DNA of 64,000 bases from Burkholderiales bacterium (lineage in GTDB: Bacteria; Pseudomonadota; Gammaproteobacteria; Burkholderiales; Burkholderiaceae_C). The position numbers and the translations under genes are program-made. Where the stretch lies: NCBI GenBank assembly GCA_021414305.1, contig JAIOOS010000024.1, forward strand, positions 124,001-188,000, in the 5' to 3' direction. How positions within the stretch are numbered: position 1 is the first letter of the stretch; each line of letters starts with the position of its first letter. Of the stretch, positions 23,795 through 32,542 are shown in pieces. The notes under the pieces were generated by a model. That model did no database searches and was not told where the DNA came from. It saw nothing but the letters and a program-made list of their open reading frames with translations.

Positions 23795-26100
23795 TGGACC
23801 TGCACACTCTCGTCACTGCCAGGAAGGGTGGCACCAGCCGCCGCGCATTCCTGAAGGCCGCTCCGCTCACCGGCCTGCTGCTCGGCGTGGGCCTGCCCGG
23901 GTTCGGCCTCGCGGCCGACGAGCCGCAGAAGTACGGCGGAGACGGCATGCCGCACGGCCTGCAGGACAGCCCGAAGATCTTCGTCTCGATCGCCACCGAC
24001 GGCACGGTCAGCGTCATCGTCAATCGCTCCGAGATGGGCCAGGGCGTGCGCACCAGCCTGCCGCGGATCGTTGCCGACGAACTCGAAGCCGACTACAAGC
24101 GGGTGCGCGTGGTGCAGGCGCCCGGCGATGAAGCGAAGTACGGCAACCAGGATACCGACGGCTCGCGCAGCACGCGCCACTGGTTCGAGCCGATGCGGCG
24201 CTGCGGCGCTGCGGCGCGGCAGATGCTCGAGCAGGCCGCGGCCAACCAGTGGAAGGTGCCGCTCGACCAGGTCGAGGCGAGGAACCACGAGGTGGTCAAC
24301 AAGAAGAGCGGCGCCCGGCTCGGCTACGGCGCCCTCGCCGTTGCGGCGGCCGGGCTCGACGTGCCGCCGCGCGGCGCGCTGAAGCTGAAGGACCCGGCCA
24401 AGTTCCGCTACATCGGCAAGAACGACCCGACGCTCACCGACGGGCCGGTCATCGTCAACGGCAAGTCGCAGTACGGCATCGACACGCGTCTGCCCGGAAT
24501 GCTCTATGCCGTGATCGCGCGTCCACCGGTGCTGGGCGGCAAGGTGAAGAGCTTCGACGCCGCCGAGGCGATGAAGGTGCCGGGCGTGCTGAAGGTGTTC
24601 GCCATCGACGGCACGCCGCCGCCTTCGGAGTTCTCGCCGGTGGGCGGCGTGGTCGTCGTCGGCAAGGACACCTGGGCCGCCATGCAGGGCCGAAAGGCGC
24701 TGAAGATCGACTGGGACGACGGCGCGCACGGCAGCTACGACTCGGCGGCGTACCGGACGGAGCTGGAGGCCGCCGTCAGGAAGTCGGGCGGCAAGGTGGT
24801 GCGCAACGAGGGCGACGCGTACGCGGCGCTGGCCAGCGCGGCGAAGAAAGTCGAAGCCGACTACTACGTGCCGCACTATGCGCACGCGACCATGGAGTGC
24901 CCGGCGGCCACCGCGCGCATCGTCGACGGCGCCTGCGAGGTGTGGGCGCCGAGCCAGTCGCCGCAGGCGGCGCGCGACCGCGTGGCCAAGCACCTGAACC
25001 TCTCGGCCGACAAGGTGAAGGTCAACGTCACGCTGCTGGGCGGCGGCTTCGGCCGCAAGTCGAAGGCCGACTTCGTCGTCGAGGCCGCGCTGGCTTCCAA
25101 GGAGATGGGCGGCCAGCCGGTCAAGGTGACCTGGACGCGCGACGACGACCTGCACAACGACTACTTCCATGCGGTGTCGGCGCAGCACCTCGAGGCCGGG
25201 CTCGACGCCAGCGGCAAGGTGGTGGCGTGGCTGCACCGGGCGGCGGAGCCGACGATCGTCTCGATCTTCGCTCCCGACCCGAAGACCCTCGCGGGGTTCG
25301 AGCTCGGGCTGGGCCTCACCGGCCTGCCGTACCGGATTCCGAACGTGCGGATCGAGAACCCGGAGGCGGTGGCGCACACGCGGATCGGCTGGCTGCGCTC
25401 GGTGAACAACATCCAGCATGCATTCGCCGCGCAGTCGTTCATCGCCGAGATCGCACAAGCGCAAGGCAAGGACCATCGCGACTACCTGCTGGAGATGCTG
25501 GGCCCGGACCGGCGCATCGATCCGCGCACGATCAGCGAGCCCTGGAACCACGGCGAATCGCCCGAGCGCTACCCGATCAGCACCGGGCGCCTCCGCCGGG
25601 TGATCGAGACGGCCACCAAGGAGGCGGGCTGGGGGCGCAAGCTCCCCGCGGGCCAGGGCCTCGGCCTGGCGGCGCACTACAGCTTCGTGAGCTACATCGC
25701 GGCGGTGATCGAGGTCGGTGTCGCGCCAAACGGCGAGTTGACGATTCCGCGCGTCGACATCGCCGTCGACTGCGGGCCGCACGTCAATCCCGACCGGGTG
25801 CGCTCGCAGATCGAAGGCGCCTGCGTGATGGGGCTCAGCCAGGCCGTGGTCAGCGAGATCACGTTCAAGAATGGGCGCGCGCAGCAGGACAACTTCCACC
25901 AGTACGAGATCGTGCGCATGAACGCGGCGCCGAAGAAGATCGTCGTCCACATCATTCCCTCGGAGTCGTACGACCTGCCGCTCGGCGGCGTCGGCGAGCC
26001 CGGGGTGCCGGTGATCGCGCCGGCGTTGATGAACGCGATCAGCGCGGCGACGGGAAAGCGGATTCGGCGGCTGCCGTTGCGCGATCAGTTGTCGGTCTGA
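23791..26100 (+). CDS. Molybdopterin-binding large subunit, IorB-type, Tat-exported
   Basis: A 769-residue single-chain Mo-binding subunit. The twin-arginine signal TSRRAFLKAA near residues 15-25 followed by a hydrophobic stretch marks export of the folded protein to the periplasm. GGGFGRKSK near 415 and the catalytic-Glu region VGEPGVPVIAPAL near 735 fit the xanthine oxidase family. Relatives oxidise isoquinoline, aldehydes or nicotinate; the substrate here is unknown. The two-subunit form usually passes electrons to a cytochrome c, but none is encoded next to it. A rho-independent terminator follows at 26115. Confidence 0.9.
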   Translation: MMDLHTLVTARKGGTSRRAFLKAAPLTGLLLGVGLPGFGLAADEPQKYGGDGMPHGLQDSPKIFVSIATDGTVSVIVNRSEMGQGVRTSLPRIVADELEADYKRVRVVQAPGDEAKYGNQDTDGSRSTRHWFEPMRRCGAAARQMLEQAAANQWKVPLDQVEARNHEVVNKKSGARLGYGALAVAAAGLDVPPRGALKLKDPAKFRYIGKNDPTLTDGPVIVNGKSQYGIDTRLPGMLYAVIARPPVLGGKVKSFDAAEAMKVPGVLKVFAIDGTPPPSEFSPVGGVVVVGKDTWAAMQGRKALKIDWDDGAHGSYDSAAYRTELEAAVRKSGGKVVRNEGDAYAALASAAKKVEADYYVPHYAHATMECPAATARIVDGACEVWAPSQSPQAARDRVAKHLNLSADKVKVNVTLLGGGFGRKSKADFVVEAALASKEMGGQPVKVTWTRDDDLHNDYFHAVSAQHLEAGLDASGKVVAWLHRAAEPTIVSIFAPDPKTLAGFELGLGLTGLPYRIPNVRIENPEAVAHTRIGWLRSVNNIQHAFAAQSFIAEIAQAQGKDHRDYLLEMLGPDRRIDPRTISEPWNHGESPERYPISTGRLRRVIETATKEAGWGRKLPAGQGLGLAAHYSFVSYIAAVIEVGVAPNGELTIPRVDIAVDCGPHVNPDRVRSQIEGACVMGLSQAVVSEITFKNGRAQQDNFHQYEIVRMNAAPKKIVVHIIPSESYDLPLGGVGEPGVPVIAPALMNAISAATGKRIRRLPLRDQLSV

Positions 26101-26114
26101 CCCGGTTCGCGTCG

Positions 26115-26141
26115 AAGGGCCGCGCTTGCGCGGCCCTTTTT
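26115..26141 (+). terminator. Rho-independent terminator after the IorAB-type pair
   Basis: A 10-bp stem AAGGGCCGCG / CGCGGCCCTT with a CTTG loop is followed by a run of five T's. It lies 15 bp after the stop of the Mo-subunit gene and separates it from the sulfotransferase gene. Confidence 0.9.
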
Positions 26142-26197
26142 CCTGATCGTCGCTACACTGGCGCACGCCGGTCGTCACCTCGCGCTTGGACATCCCC

Positions 26198-27052
26198 ATG
26201 AGTTCCGGCCTTCGCATCCATCGAGGGCTCCCGCTGCTGTCCTACGTCCCGTGGAACCTGACCTCCAGGCTCGCCCCCTTTCGCGAGGCGGACGCGATCG
26301 TGCTGTCCCTCGGCAAGAGCGGCCGGACCTGGCTCCGCGTGATGCTCCACCACGCCCTTGCGCTGGAGTACGGAATCCCCTTCGATCCGATCGGCATCGA
26401 GCCGGGCGAGAGCGGAGCCCCCCGGATCGTCTACACCCACGAGCTGGCGACGCACCTGCGCGACGCGACCCTGAGGAACCAGCTGCTCGGCAAGTCCATC
26501 CTGCCCCGCTGGCTCACCGATCGAAAGCGCCTGGTCGTCCTGGCGCGCGACCCTCGCGACGTCGTCATCTCGAGCTACTTCCACAAGACCGAGCGCTCGC
26601 GCAAGACCGACTGCAGCCTCGAGGAGTTCCTGCACCATCCGCGTTGGGGCATCGAGGGCCTCGTGATGGTCCTGAATCGCTGGCGCGTGCGCTTCGCCGC
26701 ACTCCCTCATTGCCATTGGCTCTCGTACGAGGGACTGCACCGCGATCCGCAGGGCGAGCTGCTGCGGCTCCTCGCGTCGATCGGCGCCGCATCTACGCCT
26801 GGCGTGGTCGCTGCGGCAGTCGAGGCGGCACGCTTCGACCGGATGAAAGCCGCCGAGGCGGCGGGCGAGTCCAGCGACACGCGGCTCAGGCCGGGAGATG
26901 CAACGCGGCCCGATTCCTTCAAGGTCCGGCGCGGTCGGGTCGGCGGCTATCGCGACGATCTCGGACCGGAAGCCATCGCCTACGTCGACGCCGCGGTGGC
27001 CCGCCTCGACCCGTTCTTCGGTTACGGGCCGACGGGGGAGCCCGGACGCTAG
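26198..27052 (+). CDS. PAPS-dependent sulfotransferase
   Basis: A 284-residue cytosolic sulfotransferase. The 5'-phosphosulfate loop reads LSLGKSGRTWLRVML near residue 35 and the 3'-phosphate region is RLVVLARDPRDVVISSYFH near 115. It would transfer sulfate from PAPS to a hydroxyl acceptor such as a glycan or lipid. The ATG at 26198 is preferred over an in-frame TTG at 26186. Two glycosyltransferase genes follow, so the acceptor may be a surface glycan (inference). Confidence 0.85.
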   Translation: MSSGLRIHRGLPLLSYVPWNLTSRLAPFREADAIVLSLGKSGRTWLRVMLHHALALEYGIPFDPIGIEPGESGAPRIVYTHELATHLRDATLRNQLLGKSILPRWLTDRKRLVVLARDPRDVVISSYFHKTERSRKTDCSLEEFLHHPRWGIEGLVMVLNRWRVRFAALPHCHWLSYEGLHRDPQGELLRLLASIGAASTPGVVAAAVEAARFDRMKAAEAAGESSDTRLRPGDATRPDSFKVRRGRVGGYRDDLGPEAIAYVDAAVARLDPFFGYGPTGEPGR

Positions 27053-27122
27053 ACTGGCGCACGGTCGTCATCGCGCCGATGTCGGCTCAGCGGGCTGGCC
27101 GGCAAGAGTCTTGGAGTGCGCC

Positions 27123-28136
27123 ATGGTTCTGAATCCAACTGCCGGGTCGATGCTTCCGGCGGTGACCATCCTGATCGAATGGGAGAACGCCCAGGATGTC
27201 GAAGACGTCTGGGTGCGGCAGGCCGTGGTGGCGCTGCAGGACGAGCTCGAGCGCCAGCGAGACCGAATGAGCGAGCCGGCGCGGGTGCTCTATCTGTTCG
27301 ACCCCGGCAAGGTCGACGCCGACGACATACGGCGGCAGATCGACGAGGCGGCGCCTCGACTGGCGAGCGCGGCCCGGATCGAGTTCCAGCCGGCGCCAGA
27401 ACTCACCTACTACAAGCTCAAGAACTTCGGCGTCGGCCTGACCCGCACCGAGCTCGTCGTGATGCTGGACAGCGACGCCGGGCCGCAGCCCGGCTGGCTG
27501 CCCGGCCTGCTGGCGCCGTTCGCCGACCCGCAGGTGATGGCCGTGGGCGGCTTCACGGTGCTGGGCTACCACAACCTCGTCTCCAGGGTGATGGCGCTGA
27601 CCTGGATCTTCGACCTGCGCAGCGAACGCGACAAGACGCTCGACCGGGGCAAGATCCACGCCAACAACTGCGCCTTTCGGACCGCCTTTTTCCGAGCCAA
27701 TCCGTGGCCGGACCTGCCGGCGTTCAAGAAGCAATGCGGATTCTGGTTGCGCGACATCCAGCGTCGCGGCATCGCGTGGGTGCGCACGGCCGAGGCGATG
27801 ACCGTGCACGCGCCGCAGCCGGGCTTGCGCTTCCTCGCCTGGCGTGCCTGGACCGCCGGGCTCGACCGCGACTATCAGGGCGCGCAGACCACGCGTACGT
27901 CGCGTCTGTGGCGGATCGGATTTGCATTCCGTTTCTGGGTCAAGAAGTCCGCCCGCGCCGCGCGCCGCATCGTCACGAAGCGGCGCGAGGTCGACCTGCC
28001 CGCCTGGCAAGTGCCGGCGGCGATCTGCCTCGCGTGGAGCTACTGGACGGTCGTGCTGGCAGCGCAACTCGTCGCCGCCTCGACCCGCAGCTACGCCTCG
28101 CTACCTGCGCCAGCGGAGGTACTGCAGCATCAGTAG
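27123..28136 (+). CDS. Family-2-like glycosyltransferase
   Basis: A 337-residue protein. After an N-terminal ILIEWENAQDVEDVW it has TRTELVVMLDSDAGPQPGWLPGLL near 105-125, where DSD is the metal-binding DxD of GT2 enzymes, with a possible acceptor region KIHANNCAFRTAFFRANPWPDLP near 180. One or two hydrophobic stretches near the C-terminus (AICLAWSYWTVVLAAQLVAA) suggest membrane association. Sugar and acceptor are unknown. It overlaps the convergent glycosyltransferase gene by 36 bp at the 3' ends. Confidence 0.8.
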   Translation: MVLNPTAGSMLPAVTILIEWENAQDVEDVWVRQAVVALQDELERQRDRMSEPARVLYLFDPGKVDADDIRRQIDEAAPRLASAARIEFQPAPELTYYKLKNFGVGLTRTELVVMLDSDAGPQPGWLPGLLAPFADPQVMAVGGFTVLGYHNLVSRVMALTWIFDLRSERDKTLDRGKIHANNCAFRTAFFRANPWPDLPAFKKQCGFWLRDIQRRGIAWVRTAEAMTVHAPQPGLRFLAWRAWTAGLDRDYQGAQTTRTSRLWRIGFAFRFWVKKSARAARRIVTKRREVDLPAWQVPAAICLAWSYWTVVLAAQLVAASTRSYASLPAPAEVLQHQ

Positions 28137-28976
28137 CCACGGCGGGCCGCCGAAGCAGCCGAGCGCGCTGTATCGCTTCAGCTCTTCGCGAAACCCGCCG
28201 AATCCGTGCGCGACCAGCGAGCGCCAGAAATGGCGGCCGATGTCGCGCTCGAGGCCCGATCGGTTTGCCGGATCGTTCAGGTAGTCGGGGTGGCGATCGC
28301 AGATGTCGATCGCGGCCCCGAGAAACGTGTTCGACTTGCTCGAGATCGCGTTCGTCGTCAAGTGCTTGCGCCATAGCTTCTCGTCGGTCGACGCGCACCG
28401 GTGCGCACGCGTGAGGCGCAGGATCAGATCCATGTCCTGTCGCCTTCGCAAGGTCGGGTCGAACATGCCGATCGCGATCAGCGCTGTCCGTCGCGCGCTG
28501 ATCGCCGGCGTGGCCTTGAAGACACGCCGGGCGAAGACAGCCGTGCGGAGCTGCCCGCTGTCGGTCAGAACCGGATTGCGTCGCCGTGCCTCGGGCCGCC
28601 TGAGCTCCGGCGGATAGACGACCTCGTAGGAATCGAGCAGCGCGTCGACGTCCGGTCGGGCTTCGAAGTACGCGTCGACATAGGCCAGCTTGTGCGGCAG
28701 GTATTCGTCGTCGCTGTCGAGGAAACAGACGATCTCGCCGCTGGCGCACTGGATGCCGCGGTTGCGCGCTGCGTTGCCGCCGCCATTGACGTCGAGGCAG
28801 ATGGCCGTCAGGCGCCCGGCATAGCGCTGCAGCAACGCCGCCGTCCCGTCGGTCGAACCGTCGTCGACGACGATCAACTCGACGTCGCGGTGGGTCTGGC
28901 CGAGCACACTGTCGATCGCACGTGGCAACGTCGCCGCCCGGTTGAAGGTCGGCATCACCACGGAGATGCGGGCCAT
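28101..28976 (-). CDS. Family-2 glycosyltransferase
   Basis: A 291-residue GT2: ISVVMPTFNRAATLPRAIDSVLGQTH at the N-terminus, ELIVVDDGSTDGT near 35 and VCFLDSDDEYLPHKLAYV near 85 (nucleotide and metal sites). The ATG at 28976 has GGAGGA 6 nt upstream; the ATG at 28982 lies too close to that site. It probably adds a sugar to a surface polysaccharide. It is the last chromosomal gene before the integrated element. Confidence 0.88.
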   Translation of the reverse strand: MARISVVMPTFNRAATLPRAIDSVLGQTHRDVELIVVDDGSTDGTAALLQRYAGRLTAICLDVNGGGNAARNRGIQCASGEIVCFLDSDDEYLPHKLAYVDAYFEARPDVDALLDSYEVVYPPELRRPEARRRNPVLTDSGQLRTAVFARRVFKATPAISARRTALIAIGMFDPTLRRRQDMDLILRLTRAHRCASTDEKLWRKHLTTNAISSKSNTFLGAAIDICDRHPDYLNDPANRSGLERDIGRHFWRSLVAHGFGGFREELKRYSALGCFGGPPWLLMLQYLRWRR

Positions 28977-29121
28977 TCTCATTCCTCCGCATGCAAGATT
29001 CCGGGTCGACGTTCCGCCGTCGCTGCCGAAAGCCTGAGCATGGGGCATAGCAACCGGCGTACCCTCCCGGATCCGAGGGGGAGCCTGATCTCACCCGTGA
29101 GAAACGCGGTCCGGGAGACAT

Positions 29122-29159
29122 CCGAGGACTCTCTGGACGTCAAGTTGGTGGAGAGGGTG
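29122..29159. repeat. Left attachment site (distal att repeat)
   Basis: TTGGTGGAGAGGGTG at 29145-29159 is identical to the 3' end of the tRNA-Ser gene at 61499-61513. The similarity continues leftwards imperfectly (GGAC, TCT and GAGCC-type matches) to about 29122, as it does at 61476. There is no tRNA gene here, only its 3' piece, as expected for the distal end of an integrated element. Confidence 0.75.
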
Positions 29160-29533
29160 TCCGCCACACCGCTAGGAATGGCGCAGGTGAGAAGACAGAC
29201 TTGTCCTCGTGCCCATCATCTCACCCAACATCCGGAAGTCGTCAATAGCGAAGCGGTTGGTCGCCCGATGTATTTCGACCGTGCGCCATCTGACTGGCCG
29301 CACTCGCGGAGTGGTAGTGGTCGGCTGCCGCTGAACGAAACGAGTCTCCCAGACTCTTCCGGGTGAACAACTATTGAGACATCACATCTCGACGACACGG
29401 GCCCCCAACTCATCTTCTTCAAGGGCGAAGGCCATCTGGTCGGTGGACTTTGACCACCTCACGAAATTGCCCCCCTGCCCTCCCGATCCCAATGCCGGCG
29501 CGCCTCCAGAACGCACTTCTGAAGTGTTAGCGA

Positions 29534-29559
29534 CTCTGGCTGCATATATGCAGCCAGAG
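29534..29559. repeat. 26-bp perfect palindrome, copy 1
   Basis: Arm CTCTGGCTGCATA followed by its exact reverse complement, then AGCATACG-like flank shared with copy 2. The centre GCATATATGC is common to all three palindromes in front of the antitoxin gene. Confidence 0.8.
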
Positions 29560-29742
29560 CATACGCTTTCTTTCTTGAACACTCAACTGAGTGATCCTCG
29601 AAGGGCCGGCGCCACGTCTGTCATTTCCGGCTTCACCGGTCATGTGGTCGCGCTTCCTGGCAAGGACACAAAGCTAGGCCACCAAGGTGTTCGCGTAAGG
29701 GATGGCTTGGGCGCTGGTCAGCGAAGCTTTCATAACCTATAA

Positions 29743-29768
29743 CTCTGGCCGCATATATGCGGCCAGAG
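29743..29768. repeat. 26-bp perfect palindrome, copy 2
   Basis: Arm CTCTGGCCGCATA plus its exact reverse complement, differing from copy 1 by one base pair in each arm (T to C, compensated by A to G). The compensated change means the symmetry itself is conserved, which favours a dimeric protein-binding site. The flank CATACG is the same as in copy 1. Confidence 0.8.
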
Positions 29769-29841
29769 CATACGGTTTTTGACCTTACCCGTCAAGTGCG
29801 GCATTGCAATTGATTGCACCGGAGAGAGGGAAATCCGGCTC

Positions 29842-29869
29842 TTGACGAGCTGAAAAGTTGTGGTAGACT
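29842..29869 (+). promoter_or_regulatory. Putative promoter of the AbiEi-like antitoxin gene
   Basis: TTGACG (29842-29847) and TAGACT (29864-29869) are spaced by 16 bp, a plausible sigma-70 promoter about 40 bp before the ATG at 29910. The last bases of the -10 box run into the operator palindrome at 29868. Confidence 0.6.
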
Positions 29870-29891
29870 ACGAGGCATATATGCCTCGTAG
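29868..29891. promoter_or_regulatory. Operator palindrome overlapping the antitoxin promoter
   Basis: Arm CTACGAGGCATA plus its exact reverse complement, 24 bp, starting inside the -10 box and ending 18 bp before the start codon. AbiEi antitoxins are known to repress their own promoters by binding inverted repeats, so this is a good candidate for autorepression. Confidence 0.7.
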
Positions 29892-29909
29892 TGAAACGTA
29901 GACTCGTAA

Positions 29910-30800
29910 ATGGCGTCCCGCCTAGAGCTGGCAAAGCAAGACATCGTTGAGACCTTCGAAAAGGATCTGCCGCATATCCTGCGGGTCCATGATTTCGCCG
30001 GGGCGCTCAGTGAGTATCGGGACCATTGGCGCTTAGCGGTACGAACGAGTTTCGCCACTTTTGAGGAGTTCATGCTCACCCGCACGAAGCTGCGGCGCGA
30101 ATCATTTGAGTTCAAACGACCGGTCACTGGGTACGTATGGGGTGAGGTCCCACTTCTCCGGATACTGCTTGGCTTGATCGAGCACAGCCATCTGAGCCAT
30201 TACACCGCGGTTCGCATCCACGGCCTCACCGAGCAGGTGCCCGCCACCGTATACATCACCCGCGCGCGGACCTCGGCAGGTCAGCCATCGTCTCTCGATG
30301 AAATCGACCAGGCGGCGATCGACACTGCGTTCCAGCGGCCACCTCGTCAGTCTTCTGATGTAGTTCGGCGAGGCGATATCCGCATCGTGCTGCTGCAAGG
30401 CGCGCAACAAGGCGAGCCTGGGATCACTTCTGGAACGGTCGACTATGACGGCAACGAACGAATGCTGTTGCGCTATACGACGCTGGAACGAACGCTCATC
30501 GACATTGCGGTGAGACCAACCTACGCCGGCGGCGTGTTCGAGGTCGCCAAAGCCTATGAAAACGCGCGCGAGCGCGAGGAGCTCTCTGTCAACACGATGT
30601 CCGCGACGCTGAGGCGGATGAACCTCACCTACCCCTATCACCAAGCCGTTGGCTACTACCTCGAACGCGCTAACTTCAAGGCGTCGCTAGTGGACCTGTT
30701 CAAGTCACAGCCGAAGGAGCGGGACTTCTATCTCACCCACGAAATGGGTCGCACTCGCTACCTGCCGGAGTGGCGGCTACATGTTCCAGAGGGGCTCTAG
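29910..30800 (+). CDS. AbiEi-like type IV antitoxin
   Basis: A 296-residue protein. The central SHLSHYTAVRIHGLTEQVPATVYIT and the C-terminal-domain stretch LLRYTTLERTLIDIAVRPTYAGGVFEVAKAYENA match AbiEi antitoxins (ERT.ID...P...GG). The N-terminal region would hold a winged helix for DNA binding. AbiE systems abort phage infection and stabilise mobile elements; the antitoxin counteracts the nucleotidyltransferase without binding it. Here the partner gene is convergent and overlaps by 24 bp at the 3' ends, instead of following in the same operon. Confidence 0.75.
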   Translation: MASRLELAKQDIVETFEKDLPHILRVHDFAGALSEYRDHWRLAVRTSFATFEEFMLTRTKLRRESFEFKRPVTGYVWGEVPLLRILLGLIEHSHLSHYTAVRIHGLTEQVPATVYITRARTSAGQPSSLDEIDQAAIDTAFQRPPRQSSDVVRRGDIRIVLLQGAQQGEPGITSGTVDYDGNERMLLRYTTLERTLIDIAVRPTYAGGVFEVAKAYENAREREELSVNTMSATLRRMNLTYPYHQAVGYYLERANFKASLVDLFKSQPKERDFYLTHEMGRTRYLPEWRLHVPEGL

Positions 30801-31736
30801 CTTCCCGCATTCACCAACCACGAACCGTTGGTAGTGGTCAAAGTTCTCGAGCTTGATGCCCGGCCGCATGGTGTCGCGCACGGAAGCAAAGCCGAGGGAA
30901 TGCAAGTCTCTGACATCTCCATCTGCAATGCGGCCGATGAGGTGCAGAGGAACTCGTTTTGCTTCGAACATGTGCCGAACTAAGGCATGGAACTCAGGAG
31001 AAGCCATGTCGACCCGAAACATTTCGACGAGCGCTTTTATGTCAACGAAGTCGCGTGCTCGCTGGTTTCCCAAGCCTTGGCGCTTGATGATCGCAGCGTA
31101 CTCGGGCATTTGCTGGCAGATAGCGCGAACCTTCTCGCCAACAATCATCGATGGGGAATAAACGAAGATGCGATAGCCAAGCAGATCCCGCGCTTCTTTG
31201 CCCTCGACATACTCGTAGCGCGAGATATCAATGCTGAACTTGGGGCCTTGGCCAAGCTTGATGGCCTCGCGCCGCATGCGCTCGACTTCGTGTCCGAGTT
31301 CGTCCGCACGCATGCGGGCGATAAGCTTGAACTCCACCTCGTAGCCACCCCAGAACGCCGCAAGCTCGTCGGGCATCTCGGACTTTGGCTTCTGGACCAT
31401 CTTGATGTCGAACGCCAGGTAGTCCATCTCAGAACGGAACGTGTTCTCGAGCGCACGCTGGATTCGCGGCAATGCCTGCTCGAGTTCCAAGTCCTTGGCC
31501 AGAGAGAAGTCGAGGTCTACGGAGGCTCGCGAGTGCATCTGCAGCACGATGTCCATCGCGTTCCCACCTTTGAGCACCAACTGGTCCATCAACCAGTCGT
31601 CCGCAAACATCGCGGCGATGGCCACACGCTTTATTCGGTCGAGGTCCACTAAAGACTTGTCGGCCGCTTTTCGAATCGTCGCCACGGTCTCCAGTCCTTG
31701 ATCGGTAGCAGAGATTCCAGTATTTCGAGTGACCAC
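30777..31736 (-). CDS. AbiEii-like nucleotidyltransferase toxin
   Basis: A 319-residue protein of the AbiEii/AbiGii family. LVLKGGNAMDIVLQMHSRASVDLDFSL near residues 55-80 supplies the KGG and S..D.DF nucleotidyltransferase motifs, and SPSMIVGEKVRAICQQMPEY with NQRARDFVDIKALVEMF near 190-235 is the usual C-terminal block (EK..A, R.KDF.D). Such toxins block growth by modifying an RNA, tRNA in a studied homologue. The start is GTG at 31736, with a small interrupted palindrome CCCGGCACCGGG over it. A separate promoter is needed because it is not cotranscribed with the antitoxin. Confidence 0.8.
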   Translation of the reverse strand: MVTRNTGISATDQGLETVATIRKAADKSLVDLDRIKRVAIAAMFADDWLMDQLVLKGGNAMDIVLQMHSRASVDLDFSLAKDLELEQALPRIQRALENTFRSEMDYLAFDIKMVQKPKSEMPDELAAFWGGYEVEFKLIARMRADELGHEVERMRREAIKLGQGPKFSIDISRYEYVEGKEARDLLGYRIFVYSPSMIVGEKVRAICQQMPEYAAIIKRQGLGNQRARDFVDIKALVEMFRVDMASPEFHALVRHMFEAKRVPLHLIGRIADGDVRDLHSLGFASVRDTMRPGIKLENFDHYQRFVVGECGKLEPLWNM

Positions 31737-32158
31737 CCGGCACCGGGATCTGCATCAAACTCGACGAGCGGCAACTCTCGCACTCTCGCCGACGCTGCTT
31801 GCGAGTGTAGGACTTCGACCGCTTCTTCCGGCGGGCTTGCTCCGAGTTGGATGCTTCAGGCTGCTGGCCTCACGTGTCGAAGGAACGAAGACCAAACAAT
31901 GCCTGCCTCGTGACGTGACCAGCGGGGCGAGTTTTCAAACAGTTCGTCATCCATTCGACGGCGCACAGCCTATCCTGCACTCCATCTTTTCCTCATTGGT
32001 GAGACACATCCGAATCAGAGGCGAGACAGAACCGGGACAGAAGTGAGACAGAAGCGACCCACCCGCGGGCTCGCAAATAGACCTCCTGGGACTTCGATTC
32101 TTCTGGTCACGCTCGACACGCAAATCTAAGATCGCTTCAACGAAGTTGGAGCGCGCGC
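31737..32158. other. Non-coding region before the stability operon
   Basis: About 420 bp between the toxin start and the Stb-like operon. It holds the five-copy 9-bp repeat at 32001-32053; the frame at 31729-32046 has no recognisable domain. By analogy with stb loci this is also a possible place for an origin of transfer, but no nic site is recognisable. Confidence 0.55.
32001..32053. repeat. Five 9-bp direct repeats at 11-bp pitch (stbDR-like)
   Basis: Copies start at 32001, 32012, 32023, 32034 and 32045: GAGACACAT, GAATCAGAG, GAGACAGAA, GGGACAGAA, GAGACAGAA, separated by 2 bp each. The consensus is GAGACAGAA; the last three copies are nearly identical, the second is the weakest (6/9). R388-type plasmids have 9-bp repeats with 2-bp spacers in front of stbA, where StbA binds. 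The layout here matches although the repeat sequence differs. Confidence 0.7.
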
Positions 32159-32542
32159 GTGTCACTCAAACCCCTCAAGCCACCTGGCCGCCTCAACCGA
32201 AAGGCACTCGCCTTCGGCCCTGAGATCTGCCGCCTTCACGCTGCGGGCCATACATGCGAGGCCATCCGATTGGCCCTGTTGGAGGCTGGCGTGAAAGTCA
32301 GTCGGAGCACCGTGCATAGGGAACTGACAAAGCCGGGGAGTCGCGCCCAGTTCGCACCGGTGGCCTTCGTTGACCCGGTCGCCAGTGAACCGCGTACGTG
32401 GCTCACGCCGGCCATCGGCTCGTCCTCCGCGTTTGCCAACGATCCGCGCAGCGCCAAAGAGATCGCCGCGGCTTTCGTGGCGGGCCGAATCACCAACCCC
32501 CTCCTGCGATCGAGGAGCACCCATGAAGGTAGCAGTCATTAA
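32159..32542 (+). CDS. Small HTH protein, StbA-like position
   Basis: A 127-residue basic protein. ICRLHAAGHTCEAIRLALLEAGVKVSRSTVHRELTKP (residues about 23-60) is a helix-turn-helix with a recognition helix around SRSTVHREL. The start is GTG at 32159. The 3' end overlaps the next gene by 20 bp. Being first in an operon with a ParA-like ATPase and preceded by 11-bp-pitch repeats, it corresponds to StbA of conjugative plasmids by position (inference; sequence homology not shown). Confidence 0.65.
   Translation: MSLKPLKPPGRLNRKALAFGPEICRLHAAGHTCEAIRLALLEAGVKVSRSTVHRELTKPGSRAQFAPVAFVDPVASEPRTWLTPAIGSSSAFANDPRSAKEIAAAFVAGRITNPLLRSRSTHEGSSH

Larger units (their letters stand above)
28977..29909. 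other. Non-coding stretch spanning the left end of the element
   Basis: About 930 bp without a convincing gene. It contains the left attachment repeat (29122-29159), two 26-bp palindromes (29534 and 29743) and the promoter/operator of the antitoxin gene. Open frames here (for example 29374-29742) have no recognisable domain, no good ribosome-binding site and look like chance or decayed sequence. From about 29.2 kb the base composition is visibly less GC-rich than the chromosome to the left. Confidence 0.6.

Noticed and set aside
29374..29742. 122-codon frame between the two palindromes
   Set aside because: No recognisable domain or ribosome-binding site, it spans a palindrome, and the opposite strand is equally open.
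31729..32046. 105-codon frame before the Stb-like operon
   Set aside because: It runs through the five-copy repeat, has low-complexity composition and no domain.
32001..32053. CRISPR-like array
   Set aside because: Repeats are 9 bp with 2-bp spacers and there are no cas genes; the layout fits a protein-binding iteron instead.
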